Positions 36,241 through 44,928 of a stretch of 64,000 bases of DNA are shown here, in pieces. This DNA is from an uncultured Lachnospiraceae bacterium. Its GTDB lineage: Bacteria; Bacillota; Clostridia; Lachnospirales; Lachnospiraceae. Position 1 is the stretch's first letter; the number at the start of each line of letters is the position of its first letter. The translations under genes and the position numbers were made by a program. Under the pieces are notes generated by a model, which ran no database searches, was not told where the DNA came from, and saw only the letters and a program-made list of their open reading frames with translations. Where the stretch lies: the NCBI GenBank assembly GCA_900550475.1, contig URSA01000003.1, positions 124,001 to 188,000 of the forward strand, written 5' to 3'.

Positions 36241-36280
36241 AGACTATATGGATTTTATTTGGAATAAGGAGGAATTACCC

Positions 36281-37468
36281 TTGCTGGAGATTAAGACGAA
36301 CGACGCAGAATCTGCTGCCAAGATCATCGTGGTCGGTGTAGGCGGAGCAGGTAACAATGCTGTAAATAGAATGGTTGACGAAAATATTGACGGAGTGGAG
36401 TTTATCGGGGTGAATACCGATAAGCAGGCGTTGCAGCTCTGTAAAGCACCCAGGCTTCTTCAGATCGGTGAGAAGCTGACCAAGGGACTCGGAGCGGGTG
36501 CAAGACCTGAGATCGGGGAGAAGGCCGCAGAGGAGAGCGCAGAGGAGATCGAGGCTGCCCTGAAGGGAGCCGACATGGTATTTGTCACCTGCGGAATGGG
36601 CGGCGGTACCGGTACGGGTGCGGCACCGGTTGTGGCAAAGATTGCAAAGGATCTCGGCATTCTGACGGTAGGCGTGGTGACAAAGCCCTTCCGTTTTGAG
36701 GCGAAGGCGCGCATGACCAATGCCCTCAGCGGAATTGAACATATCAAAGGCAATGTGGATACCTTGATCGTGATTCCCAACGACAAGCTGCTTGAGATCG
36801 TGGACAAGCGTACCACCATGCCGGAGGCATTGAAGAAGGCGGATGAAGTGCTGCAGCAGGCAGTACAGGGAATTACGGATCTGATCAATGTACCTGCGGT
36901 CATCAACCTTGACTTTGCGGATGTGCAGACTGTTATGAAGGATAAGGGTGTTGCCCACATCGGTATCGGTACGGGCAAGGGCGACGACAAGGCGCTGGAA
37001 GCTGTCAAGATGGCAGTGGAGAGCCCGCTACTTGAGACAACCATCACCGGGGCTACCCATGTGATCATCAATGTTTCCGGCGACATTACGCTGAATGATG
37101 CGTCCGAGGCTTCGGACTATGTGAGAGAGCTGACAGGGGATGATGTGAACGTTATTTTCGGTGCGATGTATGATGAATCCCAGCCGGATACCTGTACCAT
37201 CACCGTAATCGCTACGGGACTGGAATCCCCCGCTCCGAAGAATACGGCGAAGGCAGGCAGCTTCGGAAACTACACGGGAAGCGCAGGCCGCTTTATCCAG
37301 CCGAACTCCTATCAGGGGACGGTTACTACAGACGCAAGAAAGACCCCGGAGGATCAGAACGGCGCAAAGCCTTTCAAGCCCATGGGAATTGCAAAGCCGG
37401 TGGATCTGAAGTCCAATGTAGAGGAGAGATCCTTAAAGATCCCGGATTTCCTGCAGCGCAACAAGTAA
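36281..37468 (+). CDS. ftsZ: cell division protein FtsZ
   Basis: A 395-residue tubulin-like GTPase that forms the division ring. It has [22 protein letters not shown], the tubulin signature [13 protein letters not shown] and TRPFRFE-type residues ([11 protein letters not shown]). A variable linker precedes the C-terminal peptide [10 protein letters not shown] that binds FtsA/SepF/ZapA-type partners. The start is TTG at 36281 with AAGGAGGA at 36266-36273; an ATG at 36236 falls in the -10 box and is rejected. Confidence 0.96.
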   Translation: MLEIKTNDAESAAKIIVVGVGGAGNNAVNRMVDENIDGVEFIGVNTDKQALQLCKAPRLLQIGEKLTKGLGAGARPEIGEKAAEESAEEIEAALKGADMVFVTCGMGGGTGTGAAPVVAKIAKDLGILTVGVVTKPFRFEAKARMTNALSGIEHIKGNVDTLIVIPNDKLLEIVDKRTTMPEALKKADEVLQQAVQGITDLINVPAVINLDFADVQTVMKDKGVAHIGIGTGKGDDKALEAVKMAVESPLLETTITGATHVIINVSGDITLNDASEASDYVRELTGDDVNVIFGAMYDESQPDTCTITVIATGLESPAPKNTAKAGSFGNYTGSAGRFIQPNSYQGTVTTDARKTPEDQNGAKPFKPMGIAKPVDLKSNVEERSLKIPDFLQRNK

Positions 37469-37493
37469 AATCCAAAAGTGAAATAAGAAACGG

Positions 37494-37529
37494 AAGCCAT
37501 TGCACGTTACCGCGTGTGATGGCTTTTTT
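37494..37529 (+). terminator. rho-independent terminator after ftsZ
   Basis: AGCCAT-TGCACG pairs with CGTGTG-ATGGCT around a short loop, followed by six T residues. Confidence 0.85.
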
Positions 37530-37552
37530 GTATCATAGGAAATTACCCGTCC

Positions 37553-37628
37553 TGTCGAAAGCTGCAGGAAAAAACAGACAGTCCATAGAAAAATAATGAC
37601 AAATTCCTTGGATGAAGGTCTTTATAAT
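37553..37628 (+). promoter_or_regulatory. Spo0A-type promoter of spoIIGA-sigE
   Basis: A perfect 0A box TGTCGAA (37553-37559), a second near match TGACAAA (37597-37603) overlapping a weak -35 ATGACA (37596-37601), and a -10 TATAAT (37623-37628) 21 bases later. The Bacillus subtilis spoIIG promoter has the same over-long spacing and 0A boxes, so activation by phosphorylated Spo0A is likely. Confidence 0.7.
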
Positions 37629-37680
37629 AGGGTTTAAGTGGTTGAGAAACCACTGAAACCCGCAAGAAGGGGGAAGGGAT

Positions 37681-38493
37681 TTGTATTATGAGGTCTATGT
37701 AGACAGTCTTTTTTTGCTGCATTTTACCCTTAACCTGTATCTGCTGCAGCTTATAAATATCAGTCTGTGCCGCACTGCCACGCGGCGCAGGATTTTAGCA
37801 GGCTCTGCATTTGCGGCGGTGGGCGGATGCGCCATCATGCTGTTTCCGCTTGGGCATGCTGCCTTAAAGCCAATCTGCACGGCACTGGCGGACGGGGTGG
37901 TGCTGTGGTGGGTATTCAAGCCGGGCGGGCGGCGGGCATTTTTTAGACTGGCGGAAAAAATGGTGTTGTTCGGCTGTCTGATCGGGGGGATTTTTCTCCT
38001 GCTCCGGACATATGTGCCGCTTGCTGCGGTATGGCAGAAAACCACGTTGGGAATCCTTCTTTCGGGAGGTATTTTATTCCTGTTTTTCTCCCGCCGTATT
38101 GTGGAGGAGAAGCGGAAAGAGGAAGGGATATGGAAGGCGGAGCTTGTAGGAAAGGACGGGGGGAGAATACAGGTGAATGCCATTGTGGATACGGGAAACA
38201 GCCTGCGGGAGCCCATCAGCGGGAAACCGGTCTGCGTTCTGGATCAGGAGAGCTTTGGGCATCTGTTTAAGGAGGAGCCGGAGCTGTTTCGTGTCATTCC
38301 TTACCACAGTGTGGGCTGTGATAAGGGAATTATGAAAGGATATGAGGTTGAGGAGCTGGTGATTGAACAGGAGGGTGTGCGGAAAATATGCCGCAACGCC
38401 TATGTGGGAGTCAGCAAGACGCAGGTTGCGGCCGGGGCGGAATACCAGCTTCTGATTCATCCGGCACTGCTGACGGACAGGAAAAGTGGTTAG
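37681..38493 (+). CDS. spoIIGA: pro-sigma-E processing aspartic protease SpoIIGA
   Basis: A 270-residue membrane-embedded aspartic protease that activates pro-sigma-E in the mother cell. Five hydrophobic helices occupy residues 5-135; the soluble protease half has NAIVDTGNSLREPISG with the catalytic Asp at about 170, and YHSVGCDKGIMKGY. The start is TTG at 37681 after AAGGGGGAAGG. It begins MYYEVYVDSLFL, typical of the family. It is followed 9 bases later by sigE, its substrate. Confidence 0.93.
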   Translation: MYYEVYVDSLFLLHFTLNLYLLQLINISLCRTATRRRILAGSAFAAVGGCAIMLFPLGHAALKPICTALADGVVLWWVFKPGGRRAFFRLAEKMVLFGCLIGGIFLLLRTYVPLAAVWQKTTLGILLSGGILFLFFSRRIVEEKRKEEGIWKAELVGKDGGRIQVNAIVDTGNSLREPISGKPVCVLDQESFGHLFKEEPELFRVIPYHSVGCDKGIMKGYEVEELVIEQEGVRKICRNAYVGVSKTQVAAGAEYQLLIHPALLTDRKSG

Positions 38494-38502
38494 AGAGGGA
38501 GA

Positions 38503-39264
38503 ATGGATATGATATTAAAGGTGGCAATGCCCGGAAAATTTCAGTTTAAGATGATACAGAAGGAAAACAGCTTTTTCAGACTGCATGCGTGCGGTGTGCA
38601 GAGGCAGGGGGATGTGCATTACATCGGGGGAACGGAGGTGCTGCCTCCGCCTTTGGAGACGGAGAAGGAGATCGAGGTGATCGGCGACCTCGGGACGGAG
38701 TATGAGGACGAGGCAAAGGCGATCCTCATTGAACACAACCTCCGTCTGGTGGTATATATCGCAAAGAAGTTTGACAATACGGGGGTCGGCGTGGAGGATC
38801 TGATTTCCATCGGCACCATCGGCCTGATCAAATCCATCAATACCTTCAATCCACAGAAAAATATCAAGCTTGCCACCTATGCGTCCCGGTGTATTGAAAA
38901 TGAAATCCTGATGTATCTGCGCAGAAATAACAAGACCAGACTGGAGGTGTCCATCGACGAGCCCCTCAATGTGGACTGGGACGGAAACGAGCTGCTTCTG
39001 TCGGACATTTTGGGAACGGATGAGGATGTGATCTACCGGGATATCGAGAGCGAGGTGGAGAAGAAGCTTCTGATGAAAGCGATCGACAAGCTGTCCGAGC
39101 GGGAGAGAACCATTATCAATCTGCGGTTCGGACTGAATACGCCGGACGGGCAGGAGCTGACGCAGAAGGAGGTGGCTGCGCTTTTGGGGATTTCCCAGTC
39201 ATACATATCCAGACTGGAAAAGAAAATCATGAAGCAGCTGAAAAGGGAAATTGAACGGCAGTAG
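38503..39264 (+). CDS. sigE: sporulation sigma factor E (pro-sigma-E)
   Basis: A 253-residue sigma-70-family factor for the mother cell after polar division. Residues 1-40 are the pro-sequence; [12 protein letters not shown] marks the cleavage region. Region 2 has [14 protein letters not shown] and [14 protein letters not shown]; region 4 has [23 protein letters not shown]. It ends a spoIIGA-sigE unit. Its last bases contain the -35 box of a promoter for the next small gene. Confidence 0.96.
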   Translation: MDMILKVAMPGKFQFKMIQKENSFFRLHACGVQRQGDVHYIGGTEVLPPPLETEKEIEVIGDLGTEYEDEAKAILIEHNLRLVVYIAKKFDNTGVGVEDLISIGTIGLIKSINTFNPQKNIKLATYASRCIENEILMYLRRNNKTRLEVSIDEPLNVDWDGNELLLSDILGTDEDVIYRDIESEVEKKLLMKAIDKLSERERTIINLRFGLNTPDGQELTQKEVAALLGISQSYISRLEKKIMKQLKREIERQ

Positions 39265-39279
39265 AAGTTGTGCTATACT
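39251..39279 (+). promoter_or_regulatory. sigma-A-type promoter inside the sigE 3' end
   Basis: TTGAAC (39251-39256), a 17-base spacer and TATACT (39274-39279). The predicted transcription start, 6-8 bases beyond the -10, coincides with the ATG at 39286, which has no Shine-Dalgarno sequence. Confidence 0.65.
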
Positions 39280-39285
39280 GTTTTT

Positions 39286-39564
39286 ATGATTAAAACAGAA
39301 GACATTTTATCGTTGGAATATTTAAAGAAAACAGAATATACGGGAAGTCATCAGGGAATGCGCTACCGCTTGGAATGCCAGACCGGGGAAGAGGGCAAAC
39401 AGCTTCTGGTCACGGTCTGGCCGGAGCCTTTCAATTTCGTAAAGACGCCGGAGGAGAAGAAGCAGAGGCTGGTTTTTGATTTTTCCGATGACGGGATCAC
39501 GGATGCCGTGGCGTGGATGAACGACAGACTTTTTGATATGAGCCGTCAGACGCCTACGAGGTGA
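39286..39564 (+). CDS. 92-residue hypothetical protein between sigE and sigG
   Basis: A small soluble protein starting MIKTEDILSLEYLKK, not recognised. It has no membrane segment or cysteine cluster apart from one Cys. Predicted order is helix, several strands (GMRYRLECQTG, KQLLVTVWPEPF), then a helix (ITDAVAWMNDRLFD). It lacks a ribosome-binding site, and the promoter at 39251-39279 predicts a transcript starting at or next to the ATG. Its last 11 bases overlap the end of the convergent sigG gene. Confidence 0.7.
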   Translation: MIKTEDILSLEYLKKTEYTGSHQGMRYRLECQTGEEGKQLLVTVWPEPFNFVKTPEEKKQRLVFDFSDDGITDAVAWMNDRLFDMSRQTPTR

Positions 39565-40333
39565 GATAACTCCGCATGGTACGGAGCGCATTTTTTTCAA
39601 GCCGGGAAACCTGTGCCTGGGAAATGCCGATCAGATCCGCCACCTCCATCTGTGTTTTCCCGGAGAAGAAGCGAAGGGAGATGATCTCATGCTCCCTGCT
39701 GTTTAAGCACTTCATGGCATCACTTAAGGAGAGATGCTCCACCCAGGTCTCCTCCTTATTTTTTTTGTCACTGATCTGATCCATGACATAGAGCGTATCG
39801 CCGCCGTCCGTGTAGATGGGCTCGTACAGGCTCATGGGATTCTGTATGGCGTCCAGCGCATAGGTGATATCCTCCGCGGGAATGCCGATCTCGGTGGCAA
39901 TCTCCTCCATGCTGGGTTCCTTAAGATTTTTGCGGGTGAGCATTTCCTTGGCATAGATCGCCTTGTACGCCGTATCCTTTAGGGAGCGGGAGACACGGAT
40001 GGCGTTGTTGTCCCGCAAAAAACGGCGGATCTCGCCTATGATCATGGGAACGGCATAGGTGGAAAACTTGACGTTCAGCGTGGAGTCAAAGTTGTCGATT
40101 GCCTTGATCAGCCCGATGCAGCCGATCTGGAACAGATCGTCCACATTTTCGTTGCTGGAGGAGAAGCGCTTGATGACGCTCAGAACCAGACGCAGGTTTC
40201 CTTCGATGTACTGCTGTCTTGCATCGGTGTCGCCCTGGGCGATGCGGGCGAAAAGGGCGTCCTTTTCCGCCTGCTTTAAAATAGGAAGCTTTGAGGTGTT
40301 TACTCCGCAGATTTCTACTTTACCTTGTACCAT
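39554..40333 (-). CDS. sigG: forespore sigma factor G
   Basis: A 259-residue sigma-70-family factor for late forespore genes. It starts MVQGKVEICGVNTSKLP, the typical beginning; region 2 has EGNLRLVLSVIKRFSS and DLFQIGCIGLIKAIDNFD; region 4 has TQMEVADLIGISQAQVSRLEK. The ATG at 40333 follows GAAGGAGAG and gives nearly the same length as in Bacillus. Unlike the usual order, it is on the opposite strand to sigE, so read-through from the spoIIG promoter cannot express it. It has its own sigma-G-type promoter. Confidence 0.95.
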   Translation of the reverse strand: MVQGKVEICGVNTSKLPILKQAEKDALFARIAQGDTDARQQYIEGNLRLVLSVIKRFSSSNENVDDLFQIGCIGLIKAIDNFDSTLNVKFSTYAVPMIIGEIRRFLRDNNAIRVSRSLKDTAYKAIYAKEMLTRKNLKEPSMEEIATEIGIPAEDITYALDAIQNPMSLYEPIYTDGGDTLYVMDQISDKKNKEETWVEHLSLSDAMKCLNSREHEIISLRFFSGKTQMEVADLIGISQAQVSRLEKNALRTMRSYLTS

Positions 40334-40377
40334 ATGTCTCTCCTTCTGCCGTTTTGCGGCGGGGAAAATTACAGTTA

Positions 40378-40408
40378 TAGTATGGACTGCGGAATGCTTT
40401 TTCATTCA
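40378..40408 (-). promoter_or_regulatory. sigma-G/F-type promoter of sigG
   Basis: On the - strand TGAATG (40408-40403), an 18-base spacer and CATACTA (40384-40378) match the sigma-G consensus TGAATA and CATACTA with one difference. The start codon lies about 45 bases downstream. Confidence 0.65.
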
Positions 40409-40492
40409 CTGCCCAAAAGAGGATGCAGTGAAGTTTTTGTGTCACCTGATTCTGCCTGCACATAATATAAAGAAAAGAAAATGAGGCATCAT

Positions 40493-40726
40493 ATGCTGTT
40501 TTCGGAGTTAAAGTGCAAGGATGTGATCAATCTGAGGGACTGCCGCCTGCTGGGAAAGGTGCGGGATCTTGAGTTTGATGAGAGGAACGGCTGTATCCAT
40601 AAGCTGTTTGTGCCGCGGGGAAACAAGTGGGAGAGCTTTTTTAAATGTGAGGAGGATTATGTAATCCCGTACCGGGACATTAAGCAGATCGGGCCTGATA
40701 TCATTCTTGTGGATATCTGTATCTGA
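40493..40726 (+). CDS. YlmC/YmxH-family sporulation protein
   Basis: A 77-residue PRC-barrel protein beginning MLFSELKCKDVINLRDCRLLG and containing VRDLEFDERNGCI. These match the YlmC/YmxH family, encoded next to sigG in many spore formers; the precise role is not known. TGAGG at 40482-40486 is correctly spaced for the ATG at 40493, so the ATG at 40481 is not used. It is divergent from sigG. Confidence 0.88.
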   Translation: MLFSELKCKDVINLRDCRLLGKVRDLEFDERNGCIHKLFVPRGNKWESFFKCEEDYVIPYRDIKQIGPDIILVDICI

Positions 40727-40736
40727 CGAAAAAAAG

Positions 40737-40765
40737 TTGACATAATTTTCCGAATATTTTATAAT
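40737..40765 (+). promoter_or_regulatory. consensus sigma-A promoter of nrdR
   Basis: TTGACA (40737-40742), exactly 17 bases, TATAAT (40760-40765): a perfect match, 52 bases upstream of the nrdR start. Confidence 0.8.
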
Positions 40766-40817
40766 TATCTGATAAAAGGTGGTTTTTACGTACCATATTT
40801 CGACAGGAGGGGAACCT

Positions 40818-41273
40818 ATGAAATGTCCTTTTTGTGGTCATGAAAACACAAGAGTGATCGACTCAAGACCGGCGGAGGATAACAATTCCATCCGCAGAAG
40901 GCGTGTCTGCGACGAGTGCGACAAGCGTTTTACCACGTATGAAAAAATTGAAACCATTCCGCTTATCATCATCAAGAAGGATGATAACCGGGAAACCTAC
41001 GACAGGGCAAAGATTGAGGCCGGAGTTCTCCGCGCCTGCCACAAGCGTCCGGTCAGCGCAAGCCAGATCACGCAGCTTGTGGATGAGGTGGAGACGGAAG
41101 TGTTTAATATGGAGGAGAGAGAGATCTCCAGTCAGGTGATCGGTGAGCTTGTGATGAATAAGCTGAAGGATCTGGATGCGGTTGCCTATGTGCGTTTTGC
41201 TTCCGTGTACCGGGAGTTCAAGGATATCAATACCTTTATGGATGAATTAAAGAGCGTGCTGAAGGAAAAGTAA
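40818..41273 (+). CDS. nrdR: ribonucleotide reductase repressor NrdR
   Basis: A 151-residue repressor with an N-terminal zinc ribbon (MKCPFCGHENTRVIDSR and VCDECDKRFTTYE) and an ATP-cone domain that senses ATP/dATP. GGAGGGG precedes the ATG at 40818. No NrdR-regulated reductase gene is in the window, so its targets lie elsewhere. Confidence 0.96.
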   Translation: MKCPFCGHENTRVIDSRPAEDNNSIRRRRVCDECDKRFTTYEKIETIPLIIIKKDDNRETYDRAKIEAGVLRACHKRPVSASQITQLVDEVETEVFNMEEREISSQVIGELVMNKLKDLDAVAYVRFASVYREFKDINTFMDELKSVLKEK

Positions 41274-41336
41274 GCATAAAGTTTTTTGTTTTAGATCCGA
41301 TATACATAGAAGAAAAGACGGTAAGGAGGTGATGTC

Positions 41337-41741
41337 ATGGGGATCAATGGAATTTCTGAATACGGAAATATGCCGTTTTCTTATAAGATACCGGAAATTC
41401 CGGCGGTGGATTACGAAAAAGTAAACAGCGCGCAAGATGCGGTTAAGGCACCGAAAGCTGCCGAGGTGAAACCTCAGGACATCGCACTCTCCATCGAGGA
41501 AAAAAACAGTCATGTTTCAAAACCGTCTGCCAACGTGCAGGATCTGTCTCTTTCCTTTAATTTACAGGAAGATTACGGCTATCTGGGAAAGGATAGCAAT
41601 ATAGAGGATCTTGATGTGCAGAAAGCAATCTCGAATATGCGGAAGGATCAGGTACTGCAGCAGTACCAGTATTTTGTGGGCGATTCCCGGAAGCTTTTGC
41701 AGAAGGTGAGCGAGGACGGACTGGTATTTCTGAAGCTTTGA
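41337..41741 (+). CDS. 134-residue hypothetical protein
   Basis: Not recognised. It begins MGINGISEYGNMPFSY, has a proline- and lysine-rich middle, then NVQDLSLSFNLQEDYGYLGKD and a helical C-terminal segment (VQKAISNMRKDQVLQQYQYF). There is no signal peptide or membrane segment. The ribosome site is nearly perfect (AAGGAGGTGAT at 41323-41333), suggesting high translation. The C-terminal part is loosely reminiscent of FlaG-like flagellar proteins, but the evidence is thin. It lies alone between nrdR and the yqeG-aro unit. Confidence 0.7.
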   Translation: MGINGISEYGNMPFSYKIPEIPAVDYEKVNSAQDAVKAPKAAEVKPQDIALSIEEKNSHVSKPSANVQDLSLSFNLQEDYGYLGKDSNIEDLDVQKAISNMRKDQVLQQYQYFVGDSRKLLQKVSEDGLVFLKL

Positions 41742-41822
41742 CGGATTGCCGTGAATGGGGAATCCTGCAATTTTGCGTTGCAGGATTCTTTTTTTGAAAA
41801 GGAAAAAAGAGAGAGGAAGAGC

Positions 41823-42329
41823 ATGTTTAACAGATTTTATCCGCACCATGAGGCGGAGACGGCGGCGGGCATAGATTATGAGGGTCTGTATGAAAAAGGC
41901 GTAAGGGGCGTTGTGTTTGACATTGACAATACGCTGGTGCCTCACGGAGCGCCTGCGGATGAGGGTGCGATCAGGCTGTTTGAGCGTCTCCGCGGGCTCG
42001 GAATGCGTACTCTGGTTTTGTCAAATAATAAAGAGCCGAGGGTGAAGATGTTTGCGGATGCCGTGAAGACCGATTACATCTACAAGGCGGGCAAGCCCGG
42101 AGTAAAGGGCTACCACAGAGCCATGGAACGGATGCACACCACGCCGGATACCACAATATTTGTGGGAGATCAGCTTTTTACGGATATATGGGGAGCAAAA
42201 GAGGCAGGAATGGAGACGTTTCTGGTAAAGCCCATACACCCCAAGGAGGAGATTCAGATCGTGTTGAAGCGCCGTCTGGAAAAGATCGTGCTTTATTTTT
42301 ATCACAGGAAAAAGAGGACGGACAGATGA
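41823..42329 (+). CDS. YqeG-family HAD phosphatase
   Basis: A 168-residue haloacid-dehalogenase-type hydrolase: FDIDNTLVPHG (motif I nucleophile), LSNNKEPRV (motif II), KAGKPGVKGY (Lys of motif III) and VGDQLFTDIWGA (motif IV). It matches the YqeG/PGP (phosphatidylglycerophosphatase-like) IIIA subfamily. GAGAGGAAGAG precedes the ATG at 41823. It overlaps aroE by 4 bases, as in the conserved yqeG-yqeH-aroE order of Firmicutes, though yqeH is missing here. Confidence 0.88.
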   Translation: MFNRFYPHHEAETAAGIDYEGLYEKGVRGVVFDIDNTLVPHGAPADEGAIRLFERLRGLGMRTLVLSNNKEPRVKMFADAVKTDYIYKAGKPGVKGYHRAMERMHTTPDTTIFVGDQLFTDIWGAKEAGMETFLVKPIHPKEEIQIVLKRRLEKIVLYFYHRKKRTDR

Positions 42330-43186
42330 GAGAGATAGACGGAAGAACAAGAACCTGCGGACTGCTCGGATGCCCGGTGGAGCATACCCTGTCGCCGGTG
42401 ATCCATGCGGCACTCGCGGAGCTTACCGGGATCAATCTGGCGTATCTGCCCTTCCGCGTGGAGAAGGAGGCGCTGGAGGATGCAGTGCGGGGCGCCCATG
42501 CGCTGAATGTGCTGGGGCTTAACGTGACGGTTCCGCACAAGGAGAGGGTGCTGCCTTTTCTGGACGGGATCGACCCTTTGGCGGAGCGGATCGGCGCGGT
42601 CAATACGCTGGTGCGGACGGAGAAGGGATACAGAGGGTACAACACGGACATGCCCGGTCTTTACCGCGCCATGGTGAGCGACGGCGTGCAGGTGGACGGG
42701 GAAAGTGTGATCATACTGGGCGCCGGCGGCGTGGCGAGAGCGGTGGCGTTCATGCTGGCGGATCGTGCGGAAAACATCATTCTGCTGAACCGAACGGTGG
42801 AGAAGGCGGCTGCGATTGCGCAGGAGGTGAATGCGTTCACAGGTCTGGAAACCGCATCTGCCATGCCCATATCCGATTATGAGAAGCTGGCGGGCGGAGG
42901 CTATATCGTCGTTCAGGCGACCAACGTGGGGATGTATCCCGATACGGACAGCGTGGTGATTTCGGACAAGGCCTTTTATGAGAAGGTGAGAATCGGGTAC
43001 GATCTGATCTTTAATCCTGCGGATACGCTGTTTATGCGGAAGGTGCGTGAGGCAGGCGGTTTGTCCCACAACGGGCTGAAGATGCTTTTGTATCAGGGAA
43101 TCATTGCGTATGAGCTTTGGAATAATGTAAAGATTACGGAAGAACAGGCACTGTGGGTGTACGACAGATTGAAGGAACGGATATGA
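42326..43186 (+). CDS. aroE: shikimate dehydrogenase (NADP)
   Basis: A 286-residue enzyme that reduces 3-dehydroshikimate to shikimate. CPVEHTLSPVIHAAL carries the substrate-binding serines, NVTVPHKERV the catalytic Lys, and GAGGVARAVAFML the NADP loop. The ATG overlaps the yqeG stop and the stop overlaps aroK, both as ATGA. It starts the aroE-aroK-aroQ shikimate unit. Confidence 0.94.
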   Translation: MREIDGRTRTCGLLGCPVEHTLSPVIHAALAELTGINLAYLPFRVEKEALEDAVRGAHALNVLGLNVTVPHKERVLPFLDGIDPLAERIGAVNTLVRTEKGYRGYNTDMPGLYRAMVSDGVQVDGESVIILGAGGVARAVAFMLADRAENIILLNRTVEKAAAIAQEVNAFTGLETASAMPISDYEKLAGGGYIVVQATNVGMYPDTDSVVISDKAFYEKVRIGYDLIFNPADTLFMRKVREAGGLSHNGLKMLLYQGIIAYELWNNVKITEEQALWVYDRLKERI

Positions 43187-43731
43187 ACAATGTAGTCTTA
43201 ATCGGTTTTATGGGATGCGGAAAATCGACGGTGGGAATCAGACTGTCCTACCGGCTTCGGAGGATCGTGGAGGACACGGACAAGCTGATTGAGAAGCATG
43301 CGGGCATGACGATCAGTGAAATATTTGACGCAAGGGGCGAGGAAGGGTTCCGGCAGATGGAGACGGAATGCCTGAAGGAGCTTTGCACACAGACGGGGGA
43401 ACGGATCGTTTCCACGGGCGGCGGGCTGCCCATGCGGGAGGAGAACCGTGCACTCCTAAAAAAGCTGGGCTGTGTGGTGTATCTGAGGATTTCACCAGAA
43501 TGTGTGTGGGAGAGGCTGAAGGATGATACCTCCAGACCTCTTTTACAGTGTGAAAATCCTATGGAAAAGATTGGGACGCTCATGGAGGCGAGAGCGGGGA
43601 AGTATGAGGCTGCGGCGGACATGGTCGTGGATGTGGACGGAAAAGACATGGAGCAGGTTGTGGCGGAAATTCTTGCGGGACTGGCGGCCCGCGGTGTGAT
43701 AAAGGAACAGACGGAGGAGGAGATAGGGTGA
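43183..43731 (+). CDS. aroK: shikimate kinase
   Basis: A 182-residue kinase with the P-loop GFMGCGKSTVG, the DTD motif (EDTDKLIE), GEEGFRQME, and TGGGLPM. It phosphorylates shikimate at position 3. Start ATG overlaps the aroE stop and its own stop overlaps the GTG of aroQ. Confidence 0.94.
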   Translation: MNNVVLIGFMGCGKSTVGIRLSYRLRRIVEDTDKLIEKHAGMTISEIFDARGEEGFRQMETECLKELCTQTGERIVSTGGGLPMREENRALLKKLGCVVYLRISPECVWERLKDDTSRPLLQCENPMEKIGTLMEARAGKYEAAADMVVDVDGKDMEQVVAEILAGLAARGVIKEQTEEEIG

Positions 43732-44174
43732 AAATTCTTGTGATCAACGGACCGAACATCAACTTTCTGGGAATCAGGGAGAAGAACATTTACGGCGCTC
43801 AGAACTACGATGCCCTGCTTGGCATGATCGCCGAAAAGGGGGAGCAGACCGGAAACACCATTGAGGTGTTCCAGAGCAACCATGAGGGTGCAATCATTGA
43901 CAGGATACAGGACGCCTATTTTGACGGCACGGAGGGAATCGTGATCAATCCCGGAGCGTATACCCATTACAGCTATGCCATCCATGACGCTCTTGCCAGC
44001 GTGACGATGCCGAAGGTGGAGATTCATATTTCCGATATTACTGCCAGGGAGGCGTTCAGAAAAATTTCCGTGACAAGACCCGCCTGCGACGATCAGATCT
44101 ACGGAAAAGGGCTCGAAGGGTATCTGATTGCAATTGACCGGGTGGCTGAACTGAGACAGGCGCGGGTAGAATAA
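43728..44174 (+). CDS. aroQ: type II 3-dehydroquinate dehydratase
   Basis: A 148-residue dodecameric dehydratase. It begins MKILVINGPNINFLG with the conserved Asn; SNHEGAIID, NPGAYTHYSYAIHDAL and EIHISDI are family motifs. The catalytic tyrosine is in the IYGAQNYD stretch. The start is GTG overlapping aroK. Confidence 0.95.
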   Translation: MKILVINGPNINFLGIREKNIYGAQNYDALLGMIAEKGEQTGNTIEVFQSNHEGAIIDRIQDAYFDGTEGIVINPGAYTHYSYAIHDALASVTMPKVEIHISDITAREAFRKISVTRPACDDQIYGKGLEGYLIAIDRVAELRQARVE

Positions 44175-44195
44175 CGGAAGAATTGAAAAAAAGAG

Positions 44196-44224
44196 TTGAA
44201 AAATAGTAAATCTTAGTATACACT
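44196..44224 (+). promoter_or_regulatory. probable promoter of efp
   Basis: TTGAAA (44196-44201), a 17-base spacer and TACACT (44219-44224). A TATACA two bases upstream is an alternative -10. The efp start lies 45 bases downstream. Confidence 0.5.
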
Positions 44225-44268
44225 ATAAAATGAATTAAAACGTGACAACTTTAGGAGGAATATTTTTT

Positions 44269-44826
44269 ATGATTTCTGCAGGCGATTTCAGAAATGGTAT
44301 TACGATTGAATTAGATAATAATGTTTACCAGATTATTGAGTTCCAGCATGTGAAGCCGGGAAAGGGCGCAGCATTTGTGAGAACCAAGCTGAAAAATATT
44401 AAGAGCGGCGGTGTGGTTGAGAAGACTTTCAGACCTACCGAGAAATGCCCTCAGGCACGTATTGACAGAAAAGATATGCAGTATTTATATTCTGACGGTG
44501 ATCTTTTCAACTTCATGGATGTTGAGACCTATGAGCAGATCGCACTGAATGCGGAGACCATCGGTGACGCACTCAAGTTTGTAAAGGAGAACGAGATGTG
44601 TAAGGTTTGCTCCCACAACGGCAATGTATTTGCTGTGGAGCCTCCTCTGTTTGTTGAGCTTGAGATCACAGAGACCGAGCCGGGCTTCAAGGGTGACACC
44701 GCAACAGGCGCTTCCAAGCCTGCAATCGTAGAGACCGGCGCGCAGGTATACGTTCCTTTGTTCGTAAATCAGGGGGACAAGATCAAGATCGATACCAGAA
44801 CCGGCGAGTACCTGTCCAGAGTATAA
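44269..44826 (+). CDS. efp: translation elongation factor P
   Basis: A 185-residue factor that relieves ribosome stalling at polyproline. It starts [15 protein letters not shown]; the loop [15 protein letters not shown] carries the Lys (K32) that is modified in some bacteria. Three OB-like domains give the full length. AGGAGGA (44253-44259) supports the ATG at 44269. Confidence 0.96.
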   Translation: MISAGDFRNGITIELDNNVYQIIEFQHVKPGKGAAFVRTKLKNIKSGGVVEKTFRPTEKCPQARIDRKDMQYLYSDGDLFNFMDVETYEQIALNAETIGDALKFVKENEMCKVCSHNGNVFAVEPPLFVELEITETEPGFKGDTATGASKPAIVETGAQVYVPLFVNQGDKIKIDTRTGEYLSRV

Positions 44827-44854
44827 AATCTTTTCTTTTCATAATAAGCCACTA

Positions 44855-44887
44855 AGACAATAGAATCCGTTCTGTTGTCTTTTTTTG
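44855..44887 (+). terminator. rho-independent terminator after efp
   Basis: AGACAATAGAA pairs with TTCTGTTGTCT (one G-T pair) around a 4-base loop, followed by a run of T. Confidence 0.85.
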
Positions 44888-44928
44888 TCCAAATTTATGT
44901 CGATTAAAAATTTTTATTGGAGGATTGT

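Larger units (their letters stand above)
37469..37680 (+). other. 212-bp intergenic region between ftsZ and spoIIGA
   Basis: Holds the ftsZ terminator and the spoIIGA promoter with Spo0A-type boxes, each listed separately. No small gene is seen. Confidence 0.7.

Noticed and set aside
36236..36280. Upstream ATG for ftsZ that would add 15 residues
   Set aside because: It falls inside the -10 box, and the strong AAGGAGGA site directs the TTG at 36281.
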